Part shown: positions 46,501 to 59,393 of the stretch, piece after piece
Position numbering within the stretch: position 1 is the first letter of the stretch
Layout: each line of letters opens with the position of its first letter
Source: Centroberyx gerrardi
Taxonomy: Eukaryota > Chordata > Actinopteri > Beryciformes > Berycidae
NCBI RefSeq assembly: GCF_048128805.1
Contig: NC_136013.1
Span: forward strand, 5,132,602 to 5,196,601
Direction of reading: 5' to 3'
DNA: 64,000 bases
The notes under the pieces: model-generated
Told to the model about the DNA's origin: nothing
What the model saw: the letters and a program-made list of their open reading frames with translations, nothing else
The model's database searches: none
Position numbers and translations under genes: made by a program

Positions 46501-49500
46501 AGGCCTGTTTAACCTAACATAATGCAGTAATGTGAGTCTTCTGATTTATTTCATTCTATTTCTTTATTTATTTTTCCAAACTGTGGCCTGCTTTTTGTTT
46601 TTCAGCATCTAATTCCTTCTGAATTGAACACTTTTTTCAGCTCAAGTTTTACAGACTTTCATATTGCAGGAAAACTTTGAGAGAGAGAGAGACAAAATTG
46701 CAGTAACTGTCTGTCATACCAGCTCTAGGTTGTTGGAAATGTCCTGGATTCTTTTTTTCTTGAAAAGAGTGGGAACTCTGGATCAATTGAACCCAGATAA
46801 AAGAGAGAAGTAGGCTAAAATACAGATCCGCACTGAGTGAAAAATCACTATAATATTCATATAGTATTACAATAGGGACTTGGTGTTTCTATGGTACTCT
46901 ATAGTGAGTTAATATTGAGTGGGTATTATCATTCTTTCATTGGTTTCAGTCAGGAAACTGACATTTTGGTGCAGTAAATAAAGAGATTGTATAATATATT
47001 GATTTTCTATTTCTGTATTGTGTATAGATACACCCACAAGTGAAAATAGTGTTTTTCCACACTTCACAGACGCAAGTGGCTCTGGCAAAAATAGATAAGA
47101 GTCAGAGTGACTAGCTAAAAAAAATAGTGTTGCTTATAATATGGAAAGGACTGTTAGAAATGGAAACGGTGGTGGTTTAGCTATTTGTGCCAAGGCCTGT
47201 TTTATTTTTACTGTATTCTGTTTCATTGCAAAAACAATTTGAATTCCATGCGTTTAAGTATGAGTCGGGGCATAATAATTCATTTACAATGGTGGAGATT
47301 TATAGGCCTCTGTCAGCTGTTGTTGGCTCCCTTGGTAAACGGGCAGATCTGCTCTCTTCTTATGTAGACTCACAATTGGTAAGCATGGGAGACTTTAATC
47401 TAGATGGGTTATAACTGATGTTTCTGATCATTTTAAAGAAATCTGCAATGATCTTAATTTAACACAGACTATTATGGAGCCAACCTGACCTCACTTGAAA
47501 AACCAAACAAAATCAATCCTTACTGATCTAATCTTATCCAGTATGCCAGAAAAACATTAGCAACAGCAGTGTGTTTCATGTTAGCATTAGTGATCACTGA
47601 CCTATCGCTTGCATTAGAGAAATGAGAATGAAGTGAACTCAACCATGATTTGTCATTAAGAGAAACCTCCGGAGCTTTAATGAAGAAGCCTTTATGTATG
47701 ATCCTCTACCATAATGAGCTATGTCACTGTACAAATCCCTCAGGCCGAACTGGCACTGAGCGTCCTTGTAAGTACGTTTAACTCTTTGGCTGATAAATGT
47801 GAGTTCAGAATAAAAGACAGATTTAATCCTTGGTTCTCCCACAAAGTCTTAATATTGTTTCAATCAAGAAACAAAGCTTGGACAGTGGCTTGCCACACAG
47901 GGAGCCCTTCTCATTGGCTTGCCTTCAGGCTGCTTAGAAATAAATGCGCCCCCCTCTGTGAGGAAAGCCAAATCAGAATATTACATTAGCTCTTCTGCTA
48001 ACCCAGTTAGGTTTTTTTTGTTATTCTCTTTGTATACAAATTGAGCACTCTTGGGCAAAGAAGGTCCCCCGTCCCTCAATGTTTTTTGCAAAATATTAAA
48101 TAAAAGTTAAAAGGGAAAATTATTGTCACTAGAAAATTCTTCTAGCGAGTAAAACTGCATTGGGAGAAAAGTTTTTCTTTTCATTTGTTCAAAGAAAAGT
48201 AGGCTTTGAAGACTCAATTTTCAATGAAATTTAGATGAACATTTTATGCAGCCGGAGATGAATCATCAAAGAACGGATGACAGATAAGTCAACCAACTGG
48301 ATAATGACAGATTTCACAGAGTTCGAGTTTATTTCTCAGCGTTTGGTTTGTCTGTCATAGGCATAGCCATGACAAATAAATACATAACAATAAAAATGCA
48401 ATGAAACATCTGTATCCAATTTCTCTGTCAGATTGGTTGCTGAATTCTGGGGGTTTTGTATTCAAATGACAGATCACTTGAGCTCATTTGATGCCAAACC
48501 TACATCAGAGTTTGTCAGTATTCTCATTGTTATTTTCCAATTCACATACAAGAGGCATTGTGAGTCGAATTGTTTCATTATGCTCAGATTCAATGGGTAT
48601 CAGTTATGGGCTTTATGTACGGGTTGTAACAAAGCTGTACTCTCAAGGCGGATCGTCTCTGTCAGGCTGCACAGTTTATCTCCGAGGAGGTTTCCCACAT
48701 GCGGTCGACTCGTCATCCTCGTAGATCAGAGATTCTTAATGTTATTTGGATTGCGGCGGCATTTCGTGGCGGATTCTGGGCCGTTCTCGCTGTGAGCGCG
48801 GCTGGTTTTAATCGGCCCGCTGCAATTTGCTCTTGTGATGTCATGCTGCTGAAGCCGCGCTCTCTCTCCCTCTCTGCCAATTCAAACCAGCTGTTCCCCG
48901 GCCACCAATTAACATGATGCATCTGCCACATCCAATTTCTGTTGACGGAGGAATTATGTAACGCAGCGAGTGCACACCAAGTAGATGACATCTTGCTGCT
49001 TTCCGTCACCCTGCCTAATCTCGCGTTTGTTCTCACCCCCCTTTCCCCCGCTCCACTCCTCTCTTCTCTTCACCCGGTTTGCCCTCTCCCAGCTCTCCAG
49101 GTGCTGCTGGATCAGTCCACTAAGGCCAACTCTCCGCTGAAGGGCCACGAGCGAACAGTGCAGTACCTCCAAAGACTGGGTAAAGCTGAACGGCCAGCAC
49201 CTTCAAGCCTCACACAAATCTGTTTTAACTTAGGGTATCAAAGTCGCCATCTCGGCTAGATTGGGGTGGGAAAGTCTCTTAGAAAACTAGAATTTGAAAA
49301 TGTTCACCCTGATTGAGTGTGGATGTCTGATGTGTATAATTTGCTGTCTGTCACACGTCTGGCACTTTCTCTTTGGGCTGAATGTGAGGTCCTGTTGTTC
49401 CTTCTACCACACATATCACTGTTTACTGTGTAACTCAGTTAAATGTGCTATGTGTTGGACTTTTAAACACCAATAAGTGTCAAATTAATTGCAAAACCTT

Positions 49501-52500
49501 ATAACTACTTGGCAATTACATGGTCTCATTGGTAAACAAATGAGACCATGTTGAAGACAGCTGGTAGCCTCTGTCTCACACCAGTGTTATTGTTAGTGTT
49601 TCTCCAAATTAAGACCACATTTCCCATAAACCATGCTGCTTCCTGTCACAAAGACGATGTTGCTTCTTCAGTTAAAGGTTTTCTCTTTAACCGAGAAATA
49701 CATTTAGCAATACAGAAGATTTTCTATGAAGTCATACCTGGTGGCACACAATGTAAAATGCAGTGTAGAGGATGGTAGAGGCTGCTAATCTTCTCCGTAG
49801 TGGTCTCATTTGTTTATGTTAATTATACTATTGTCTCAAAATGAATGTGGTAACGATGGTATTGATGGTAAAATGCTACTTGTAGCACCTTGAAAGGGAT
49901 TCTGATTCAGGTTTTCTAAAATTGTGTGTGTGTGAGTGCTGAATTGGGGCTTATTCTTGTACTGTGCCTCCGTATTTACTTTCATTCCTTTTGTTCCTGC
50001 TCAGTAGAGTTAAACTTGCCTATCTCCTGTAATCCCCTCCCCACCACACACACACAGGAATTGAGAATTTGGGGATAATCTTTGAGTTCTCCCCCTGGGT
50101 GCTGAAGATCTGTCCTGAGGATGGGCTGAAGGTGGGATATTGAAATTCATCTCTAAATAAACTTACACCAATAAATCTCTCCACCAAGGGATCAAGTTAT
50201 ATTAAGATAGTGCACTTTGTACAAGGGTGTTCAACACAGTTATCCAGTTTTATTGCTTTTATTCCATGTGCAGAAAAAAATACAAAAGCCTGTTCCCATC
50301 TTTATCTACTCTGACTGTATTTTTTGTCCAGTTCCCATGAAGAAAGCTTGCATGTAGATTTAAAACCCTCCCCTCCTCTCCAGATGTTTACGGAGGACCT
50401 GACAGAGGTGGAGACCTTGCCCAGAGACAAGGTGCTGAACTTCCTGAAGGAGGGCTTCAAGGAGCTGGCCATCCCCTACCTGGAGCACATCATCTACATC
50501 TGGGAGGAGACGGGTCCAGAGTTTCACAACGTGCTGATCCAGCTCTACCTGGAGAGGGTCCAGGGCCTCATGAAGCAGTACCTCAACTCACTGCCAGAAG
50601 GTACGAGCAGGAGGCGACTTGAAAGTTAATGTATTTAGTTAAGAGTGTCTGCGGGCCCTTAAATAGTCTCTAAATTTAAGGCTTAAATTTAGATAATGTG
50701 AGAAAATGTCTTAAATACTGTTTTTAGAGGTTTTAAAATGGCCACCATGTAATGAAGGGGTTATTTTTTAATTTTCATTTTCATGCAAATATGAAATTAG
50801 ATTGAGGTATTGACAGATTGTAAAAATTTGGAAGCAGAGTTGGAAAGTAAGGCAAATGCTTTGAATTATGTAGTTTCATCACAAGATGTGAACGGGATTG
50901 GCCGTAGTGTTGGTTTTATTTTCTTCTGTTCTTTTACATTACTTGCACTTACAGTTGGTCAGTAAGTTTGATCCACATGCATGTACATAACAGGGTTGAT
51001 ACAATATGCAGCAATTGTTTTGTTTTCATCACGTCTGCCTTGATAAACACAATTGGACATCATATATTTTAAGCAGTTCATTTATTTTTCTTATACTGCC
51101 CATTTATATTTTCATTAGATATGTTCAGTTGCAAATAGGGTGTTTTTGACAGGCTATTTTCTTTATTTTATTTGTTAAATTGATCTTAATTCCAGGTACC
51201 ATCAAAAAGTATTGTCTTGTCAAAAAGTATTAAATTTGGCTTCCTGAAACCTGCAGATACACATATAAAGTGAAAGAAGAAAAAAGACACAAGGGGATGA
51301 GGATAGTTACCACCTTGTTAACACAATTGATGACTTTCCCCACCACCCTTTATTTTAAAATGGAGAGAAAAACTCGCTTTACCTTTCCACTTTCCCCCTT
51401 GTTAAACTTGATCAGCTGGGACCTGTGTGGTTGGTAAAATAGTCAAAGTGGCTGATGAATTTTGGGATTGACTTGACACTGTAGCCTCCAGGCAGAAAAG
51501 TAAGTTGCTGCTCCTTTTCTAAGATATGTACTACATACAGATCCTGGTAGTAGATATGCCCAGGCTACAGTCAAAGCCTTTAATACCCTTAGATGCTGGT
51601 CTGGGGTCAGTTTTACCACTGGTGGTCAATTTTAGGAAAAGGAAAAGAAGAGTTGATCCCTTGTTAGAGGACGCTCCTGCTTTGGTCTCCAACCACAGGA
51701 AAATCAGGGCGACCCAGTGTTTAGAGAGCTTCCTGTAACCGAAAGGCCACCAGGTTTGATCCCCACAGCAGCCAGTGAGTCCTGTCAAAGCGTCCTTGAG
51801 CAAGACAAAGCTCTTAAAATCTGCTCAGTCACTGTAAGTTGCTCTAGATAAGAGAATCCACGAAATGCCCTAAAATGTAAGAGTAAATGTCAGAGCTGAA
51901 GGGCAACGTGTCCCTGGAGCTTAAATACCTTATTCAGGGATGTGGAGCTCCCTGAATAGCACAGGCTTCTTAACAAAATCCCCCCGCCACACTTAGTGCC
52001 AAAAGAATTATTTATTTTTCTTGTGTTTCATCATGATTGCATCGCTGCATATGGATTCGGTTTGCCTCTGCTTGGTCATCCAAAGAGTTGTCTCTCACCG
52101 CTCTGCTAGTAAAGTTTGTGTCGGGGCTCGTTATGAAGTCCATTGGTCTCCGCCTGTTTGTTCCATTTAATGCCTGTCCAGGGACCGAGCATTGAAATGG
52201 ACCCGCTGGCTAATGCTGGCACATTTGCAGTGATGCTGATTAATGTGCACTCTGCCGGTGAAATAAACTAATAAAACCAAGTAATTAAATAAATAAATCT
52301 GTCCTTGAGGCAGGTTACTGCTAGGGGCTTTGCATCACGGTGTGTGTTGCAGCACACAGCCCATGATATTAGGATAGTGTTACCATGAGATTATTGTGAT
52401 TCTCAACAGAGAAATGAGACTTTGTGTCGTTAAAAGAGAGTCTTGTTTATTTTTAAGTCGGCGCTCAGTCCAAATTCTTCAAAGAAAACGCAGCCTAATT

Positions 52501-55500
52501 AAACTAAGAAGCAGTTCAACTTTCTGTTTTCATCTTGGAAAAGGGAGGAGTATGAAGAATAATAACATTGCACTATCATGACACTGAAAACGTTGCCGGT
52601 ACAATACAGCCAGTTTCAAAAGCAGGTATATGTTTTTTATATGCATTATTTATACTCACTGTATTATTAAATATTCTTCCTGTTTCTAGATGCACTTTAG
52701 GTCATGGCCGGGAATTTCACGATTGAGTAACTAAATAAGTAAAATTGTATACCTATGCCTTTTGAAACACCTGGTATTTTGTGACACAAAGTATCATATT
52801 GATACTATAATAAAAAATAACAATCACACTCCTCTGTCCTGTTGCAGGAGTGACAGCCGTCGCTGCAGGGAAGGAGGAAGGCGACCTGGGAGAGTTCAGG
52901 ACCAAACTGTTGACTTTCCTGCAGATTTCTATCAGCTACGAACCAGCAAGACTCATCAGTGACTTCCCCTTCGATGGTAGGCACTGGGTTCACACTTTTA
53001 TTATAACGACACGTGAAGACAGGACGAGTAGCGCATGCCTTCTATTTGCAACACAAATATAACTAATGATGTGGTAGTTCTTTGATGTTTCGCTGTATGA
53101 TCCTTTCAAAGAATCTGATCGAAAAACACTTCAAAATGATGTCTGTAGTGTTTATGCCTTGGGTTAATGATAGAAATCATTTTTAGCTTTTGATGCATCA
53201 CAGAAAACTGGAGAAATTCTACGTAAACCACTGATTTTGACCTCAGGACAGAACTTTCAAACAACAACTTTGGCTTAACTTTGATCATAAGCACAAAATG
53301 TGTCCCTAAGAAACTTTAATAAATCAGACTTGTGAGTTTATTATTAGAGACTTTTTTTCCCAGAGTTTTGTATTGCATAGTGTATGTTGTTTTCATTTTA
53401 CAGGGGAAAGGCTTATGAAGTGTTGTCCAACTCAGTGTATATGTCGTGTTTGTACTGAAGGGTGTAACTGTTACTGTAGTTGCCCCAGTGTGCTGTGAGT
53501 TTGCACTTCTGACCTGGTTTTCCATCTCCCAGGCCTCCTGGAGGAGCGGGCGCTGCTCCTGGGCCGGATGGGTAAACACGAGCAGGCGCTCTTCATCTAT
53601 GTGCACATCCTGAAAGACACCCGCATGGCAGAAGAGTGAGTAGTCCTACAAAAATGACAGACTCAGACATACTGGGTGGGAGATGAACACAAACCACTGG
53701 TCAAATGTTGGTCTGTGGCTGGCAAGTTTGTCAGTTTTTCAGAGGTTCTTTTCTAAAACACTTTGACTGGTAAAATAGTGGAAGTAGCCGGGGAATTTTG
53801 GAGTACATCGGCCACTGTGGCCAGTGAATAAAAAAGTTTGTTTCCTGCCCTGCATACATAATTATCTACCAGCTTTTTCCTGCCTACAGGCCGCAACTGA
53901 AATTAACTGAAATTACGTCATGTGATTTTATTGTGCCATCCTGATAGTTGCAGTGCTGTGTGCTTGTTGGTAAAATAAATTGAATCAATTAGTCACCATC
54001 ATGGAAACAAGGAGAACTTTCTGTTGAAGCTTTTCTCTGTGTGCTCTGTCTGCAGGTACTGCCACCGGCACTATGACAAACTGACTGAAGGAAATAAAGA
54101 TGTAGGTACCTTTTTAATGTTATTTCAATTTGATGTTTAGTTTAGTTCACTTTAATGTGTTCATATGTTTAGTTTTACTCTATGCCCTGTCCTCTTGGTT
54201 TTTACTGTTCTGTTGTGTTGTTGATTTTGACCGCTTTTTTTTCATTTGTTATGCTTCGTTGCCTTCTGTTAGTGCCTTTGTGTTCCCTGTAAGTGCTATA
54301 CAAATATAATGGATTATTAATGGCACAGGCACCTGATGATGGACATGTTGCCGGTTGTCCTGCAAAAACCTCACATCGCCAGTTTTTCCTCTTCATTTGA
54401 CCATAATTGACAGCTGATATTATCCCTCACGTGTATCAAATGTTGCCTGACCCTGTGACCAAGCCACACCGATTAATAAAGCACTGAAAATTACTAAATT
54501 GCCATCGGAATCAAAGGGAAAATCATCAATTCATTCCCAGTTCTTGAAAGGTTTGCTAACAAATACAAGATCTCTATGGGACATAGAATATTGAATGTCT
54601 GTATGTAGAGTGATTATGTAGTCTACTGTCCATCATTGCTTTACATTACATCTTGCACTCTCATGCATGCACTGTGAAACTCTGCCTTGTCCATCTTCTG
54701 CACCACAAATATAATATATAAGTGTCACAATACTGTAAATAAACTCTGATTCAGATCATATGTGAACAACTATTAACCCCCCTGTTTCTTCTCTGCAGGT
54801 GTACCTGTCTCTGCTGCGAATGTACCTGTCGCCTCCGGACGTCCACTGCCTGGGGCCCATCAAGATGGAGCTGTCTGAGCCTCAGGCCAACCTGCAGGCA
54901 GCGCTGCAGGTCCTGGAGCTGCACCACAGCAAGCTCAACACCACCAAGGTAAACAACATACACTCCCAACGGCAGGACAGCGCTCCACACCAGACCCGTC
55001 AAATAGTATTTACAAATAATTCACAGTGTTACTATATGTATTTTTTATCTCCTTGGCTGGGGTTTACTGCATCAGGACAATTTAGACAGTGTCAAGAAAG
55101 TTGTCAGTCACAGAAAAGTACTCTAAATTTACTTTTAAATACTTTCCTGTGATTGTCAAAGTCTTCTGGCACATAGATTAAATTCTTGCACTTAAATTCA
55201 ATTTTCCTATGTGGCAACCTCCATCTGGTACTTCAAACTGGTGGTTCAATGCCAAGAATTATTAGCAAATTCAACCCATTGACCCTTTGCTCTTGTTCGA
55301 TTCTGGTAATTATTGCTAATTCAGACAAAATGTCACAGCAAAATTGAGATTGATAGCGATCGTATTGTACTGGCTGGAATAAAACGAGGTAAAATAACAA
55401 GATTACAAATGGAACACACTCCCACAAAATTAGTCAGTTGGCATTTGGTGCGGAATTTAAACAAAGAGTGAATTGAGCACAACCTCTTTAAGCATTTATT

Positions 55501-58500
55501 AGTTTGTTTTTAGAGCAAAATGAGAGGGGTTCGCACTGTTGGGGGTAATCAAATTGGTCCCATTGTGTTAGACAAGATCCAGCAAACCATAAAAAGATTT
55601 CCACGAGGGTACTGATCTCTCCTGAGAGGTGTCTCTTTGATATCTTTGCTGAAATTCCTCTCAGACATGCATTTTGACTACCTGCCCCCAGAACCAAAAT
55701 AGCAAAGTGTTAATTGAATAAAAGCTGTTCTGTTCAGAATCGGCTCATGACCTATTTTGCATGTCGTATCTTCTCTCCTTTTCATGACGCGCTCCACTGA
55801 ATGCTATCTAATAAAGACGTTATCCCTTGAAGTAAGCCTTAAAAAGCTGTTTGAGCTTGTTTTTCAATGCTGCCAACTGCAGAGGATCACTCGATGCCAC
55901 ACAGTCCCGCTGTTGGCCGAAAACAATCACTCAGCAGATTGTCCGTCCCTTCTCTCTATGTCTCATCACAAAGGAAGAGAGCCACAGTCTATGAAGGCCC
56001 TCCACTGAGTCACTGTAAATATTTTAGCAGCAAAAGTGATCAGGTTTAGCTGTTATCTGTTATGTTCTCGCTCAAGCGGAATACACCCTAACAGACCTCG
56101 CTGTATCGGCGATTCAGAGCGGATGTGATTGCGTATGAAAGGCACCGGTGATCTGTGTCCGACCACAGACGTGTCAAATTAAGAGTTTCTCAGGGGGAAC
56201 ACTGCGGGTTTATGACTGGAGCTCTCCATCTTGTCCTGCTCTGCTACTCTGCCTGGCTGCGCTCTCTCATTGACTTTAACGGCACTCTGCTTTCATTTCC
56301 CCTGGCTGAGCTCCCGGAGCCTGGCTTGCCAAGAGCGCATACAGAGAGGAGAGAGCGAACACAACTTCAGGATGCTGTGAGGCTTGTGTCTGACATGAAG
56401 GAGTTTGTGTATTTTTTAACTTTTGAAGTTGAGTGAGCACGCTTGCTCTTTTTTCAGCGATGCCCTCTCCTCACAGTCGCGTGGTTTCACATTCACAACT
56501 GGGAGCTGCCCAGTGCAACCCCAGTCTTCTGCTGTTGGCCGCTGGGAAGCTCTACTTGACCAATTAGGGTTAAGTGACTTGCTCCAAGCCACATAACGAC
56601 AGTTTGTTGAGGGATGAGAGAATATTTTCACTCAGGTTCCCCACTCTCTTCTCTCCTCAACCTCCACCAATGTGACTAAACGCTTTTAGACTTTGAAAAG
56701 CTTCCCAAGAGGACATGGCAAAGTTTATTTTCTCTGAGTGGAAGTATTCCTAGTACTAATTTGATTTTATTGAGCCAAAAGATGACAGGAACATTGGACA
56801 TCAACTCTATTTGGTTTCCCTGATCATTCACACAGAACCACACAGGCGAGGCAATTGAGTTATTGTAATTTCTGAAGGTAAGAGAAGATGAAGTCACTGG
56901 TAATGCAACATGCAACAAATTACTGCTCCCTGGAAAGAATATGTAAGGTAATGTTAATACTTTTGAAATGACTAATGAGTAATATTACTTATTTTTTAGT
57001 TTTGACCCAATTATTGCCTGTGAAAATGACAGTCCCCATAAGAAGGGGTCATACTTTCTTGTTCCCTGTGTTTTAATTGTCTCCTGTGAATTAATTCAGC
57101 AATGGTGCAGCAAGAAAATTACCACCACTTCTAGAGAAAATGGTGAATTAAATAACATTTGGTAGATTAAAATAACATCACAGTTTAGCCTAATTTGCTC
57201 CTAAAAGCAAAAGCAACACTACTACATACCATTCCAGTTGAAGAGTTAAAACCTTGTAAATCTTGTCTTACATGAATAAAGTTCTCTCTCTTCTAATGAA
57301 AGGGTTGTTAAGTCTTCTAAAGTGCCTTTGTTTTTTACCACCAACGCAATCTCTGGTCAACAATATTTAACAAGTCCGCGTTTCTGTTCCCAGGCTATCA
57401 ACCTGCTCCCGGCAAACACCCAGATCCGAGAGATCCGGGTCTTCCTGGAGAGCGTCCTGGAGGAGAAGGCCCAGAGGAAGCGCTTCGACCAGGTGCTGAA
57501 GAGCCTGCTGCAGGCCGAGTTCCTCAGGGTGAGTCGTGGAGGCGATGAGTTTGATTTGAGTTTTGTTTCTTGTAAATGAGATGAAATTCTCAGTGAACTT
57601 ACCCTGTTAAAATAAAGGTAACATCGAATGTGGTTAGCTGCTGACGTGCTGATGTTGGTTGGGTAAACTTGAGTAAACCCTTACTAAACAAAAGGCTTTT
57701 TCATGTGGAGTTGCTGCGAATTGACCATCATGTTCTTCCTAGGAATCAGGGGCTGGATTCACCAATGTGTTCTTAAGATAGTTCTTAAGAAATGACATGA
57801 GAGGAAATTTTAGGAAGTTCTTAAGAAGGCTCTTAAGTGCAATTCCTCAATATTTTCTTAGTAACAGTCTAATTTCTTACGAATTTCTTTAATTTTCCAA
57901 CTTAAGAACTTCTCAAAATAGGGCCTGAATTAATTCTGGTTAATAAACTTTAGGCTTACTACCATTGAGGCTATAGGAGACGAGGCTAGGAGGCAATCCA
58001 AAGTGCTTCCATCTACAAAACAATTGGGGAAAAACCTATTTAGGGCAACTAGGGCAAAGATTTAAACATTGGTTGCTGTTGGTAGCTGTAAAATTTGCTA
58101 GCTTATTTTCAATAAACATGAGACCGAGGCCTACCTGGCCCAACACCAAATAAAGCTTTACAATAAATGTTAATCTTAATGTTAGGAGTAGGGGAACCTA
58201 TGAAGACTTTGAACTATAACCTACTTGTCTAAAATTTGGTTAAATATATGATATTAGAGGCTTACCTTTTCACTGTGGGAATTTTAAGACAGGTGAAGGG
58301 CTGTCTTAAAGTTAAGAAAAAAATCAAGAACAAATTTGAGAACTTTAATTTCAAGAATACCATTTATTCGTAAGTATTTTTCTTAGGAAGAAACATAAGA
58401 AGAAAGTTAAGAAAATATATATAAGAACTGTTTTTGAGAATAGCATTTTTTCCTATTTTTTTCCTTAAGACTAAAGTTAAGAAAAAAATGGCACTTGAGA

Positions 58501-59333
58501 AGATTTTTTTTCTTAAGAGGGTTTTGTGAATCCGGCCCCAGGTCCTCTGCCCCCTCGCTTAATAATGTAATGTGATCCTTTATTGATCTCCGCAGGGAGA
58601 TACTCTTTTTATTTGCTTCGCTCCAGGGGGTCAGAGGACAGGGTCAGCTACAGAACAGCACCCTGCAGCTGTAGGGGTTCAGTCATTTCTTCCAGGACAC
58701 CTCAGCAGGGGGGATTTCTTGCCAACATGGGAAGCTTGAACCCGGCTCTTCAGGCTGAAGGACAGACTCTCAGACCATTAGGCTCTGTAGTCGGCACTCA
58801 AAGGCAGCTCTTTGGCTGAAACGGATCTTGATGGTGTTAACTGTGCTCTCTGTCTCTGCTCACCAAGCATATCCCCCCTGTTTTCAGGTGCAGGAGGAGC
58901 GCATCTTCCACCAGCAGGTTAAGTGTGTCATTACTGAAGAAAAGACCTGCAGGGTCTGCAAGAAGAAAATAGGAAACAGGTAATACTGCCTCGCTGGATT
59001 TTTTGTCCATGTGTACTGTTTTTAGGGATCTTTTTGCACAGTTATTTGGGCAATGTCATCCAAAGCATCACATTAATGTGGGAATTATGCCATTGTCAGT
59101 ATACAGTAAGCTGTACCTCTTCCATTTACTTTTTTTAGGGTAGTTTTTTGTATCTGCAATCCCATTTCCAGGAGCATTTAATGAACTTGAAGCAATTCAA
59201 GTTGTGCCCTTGTTAATTTTGTACCCTGCTATCTCTACCGTCATTTTAGTTTGCTCATGTACATTTAAATTAAATACCTGTTTTATTACTCACTGGATCA
59301 TAGCAGATAATCTTATTGACCGCTGGGCATTTT

Positions 59334-59393
<60 letters not shown>

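Noticed and set aside
51707..51877. Possible functional tRNA gene
   Set aside because: A and B box-like words are present, but there is no cloverleaf and a SINE body and tail follow; it is a retroposon.
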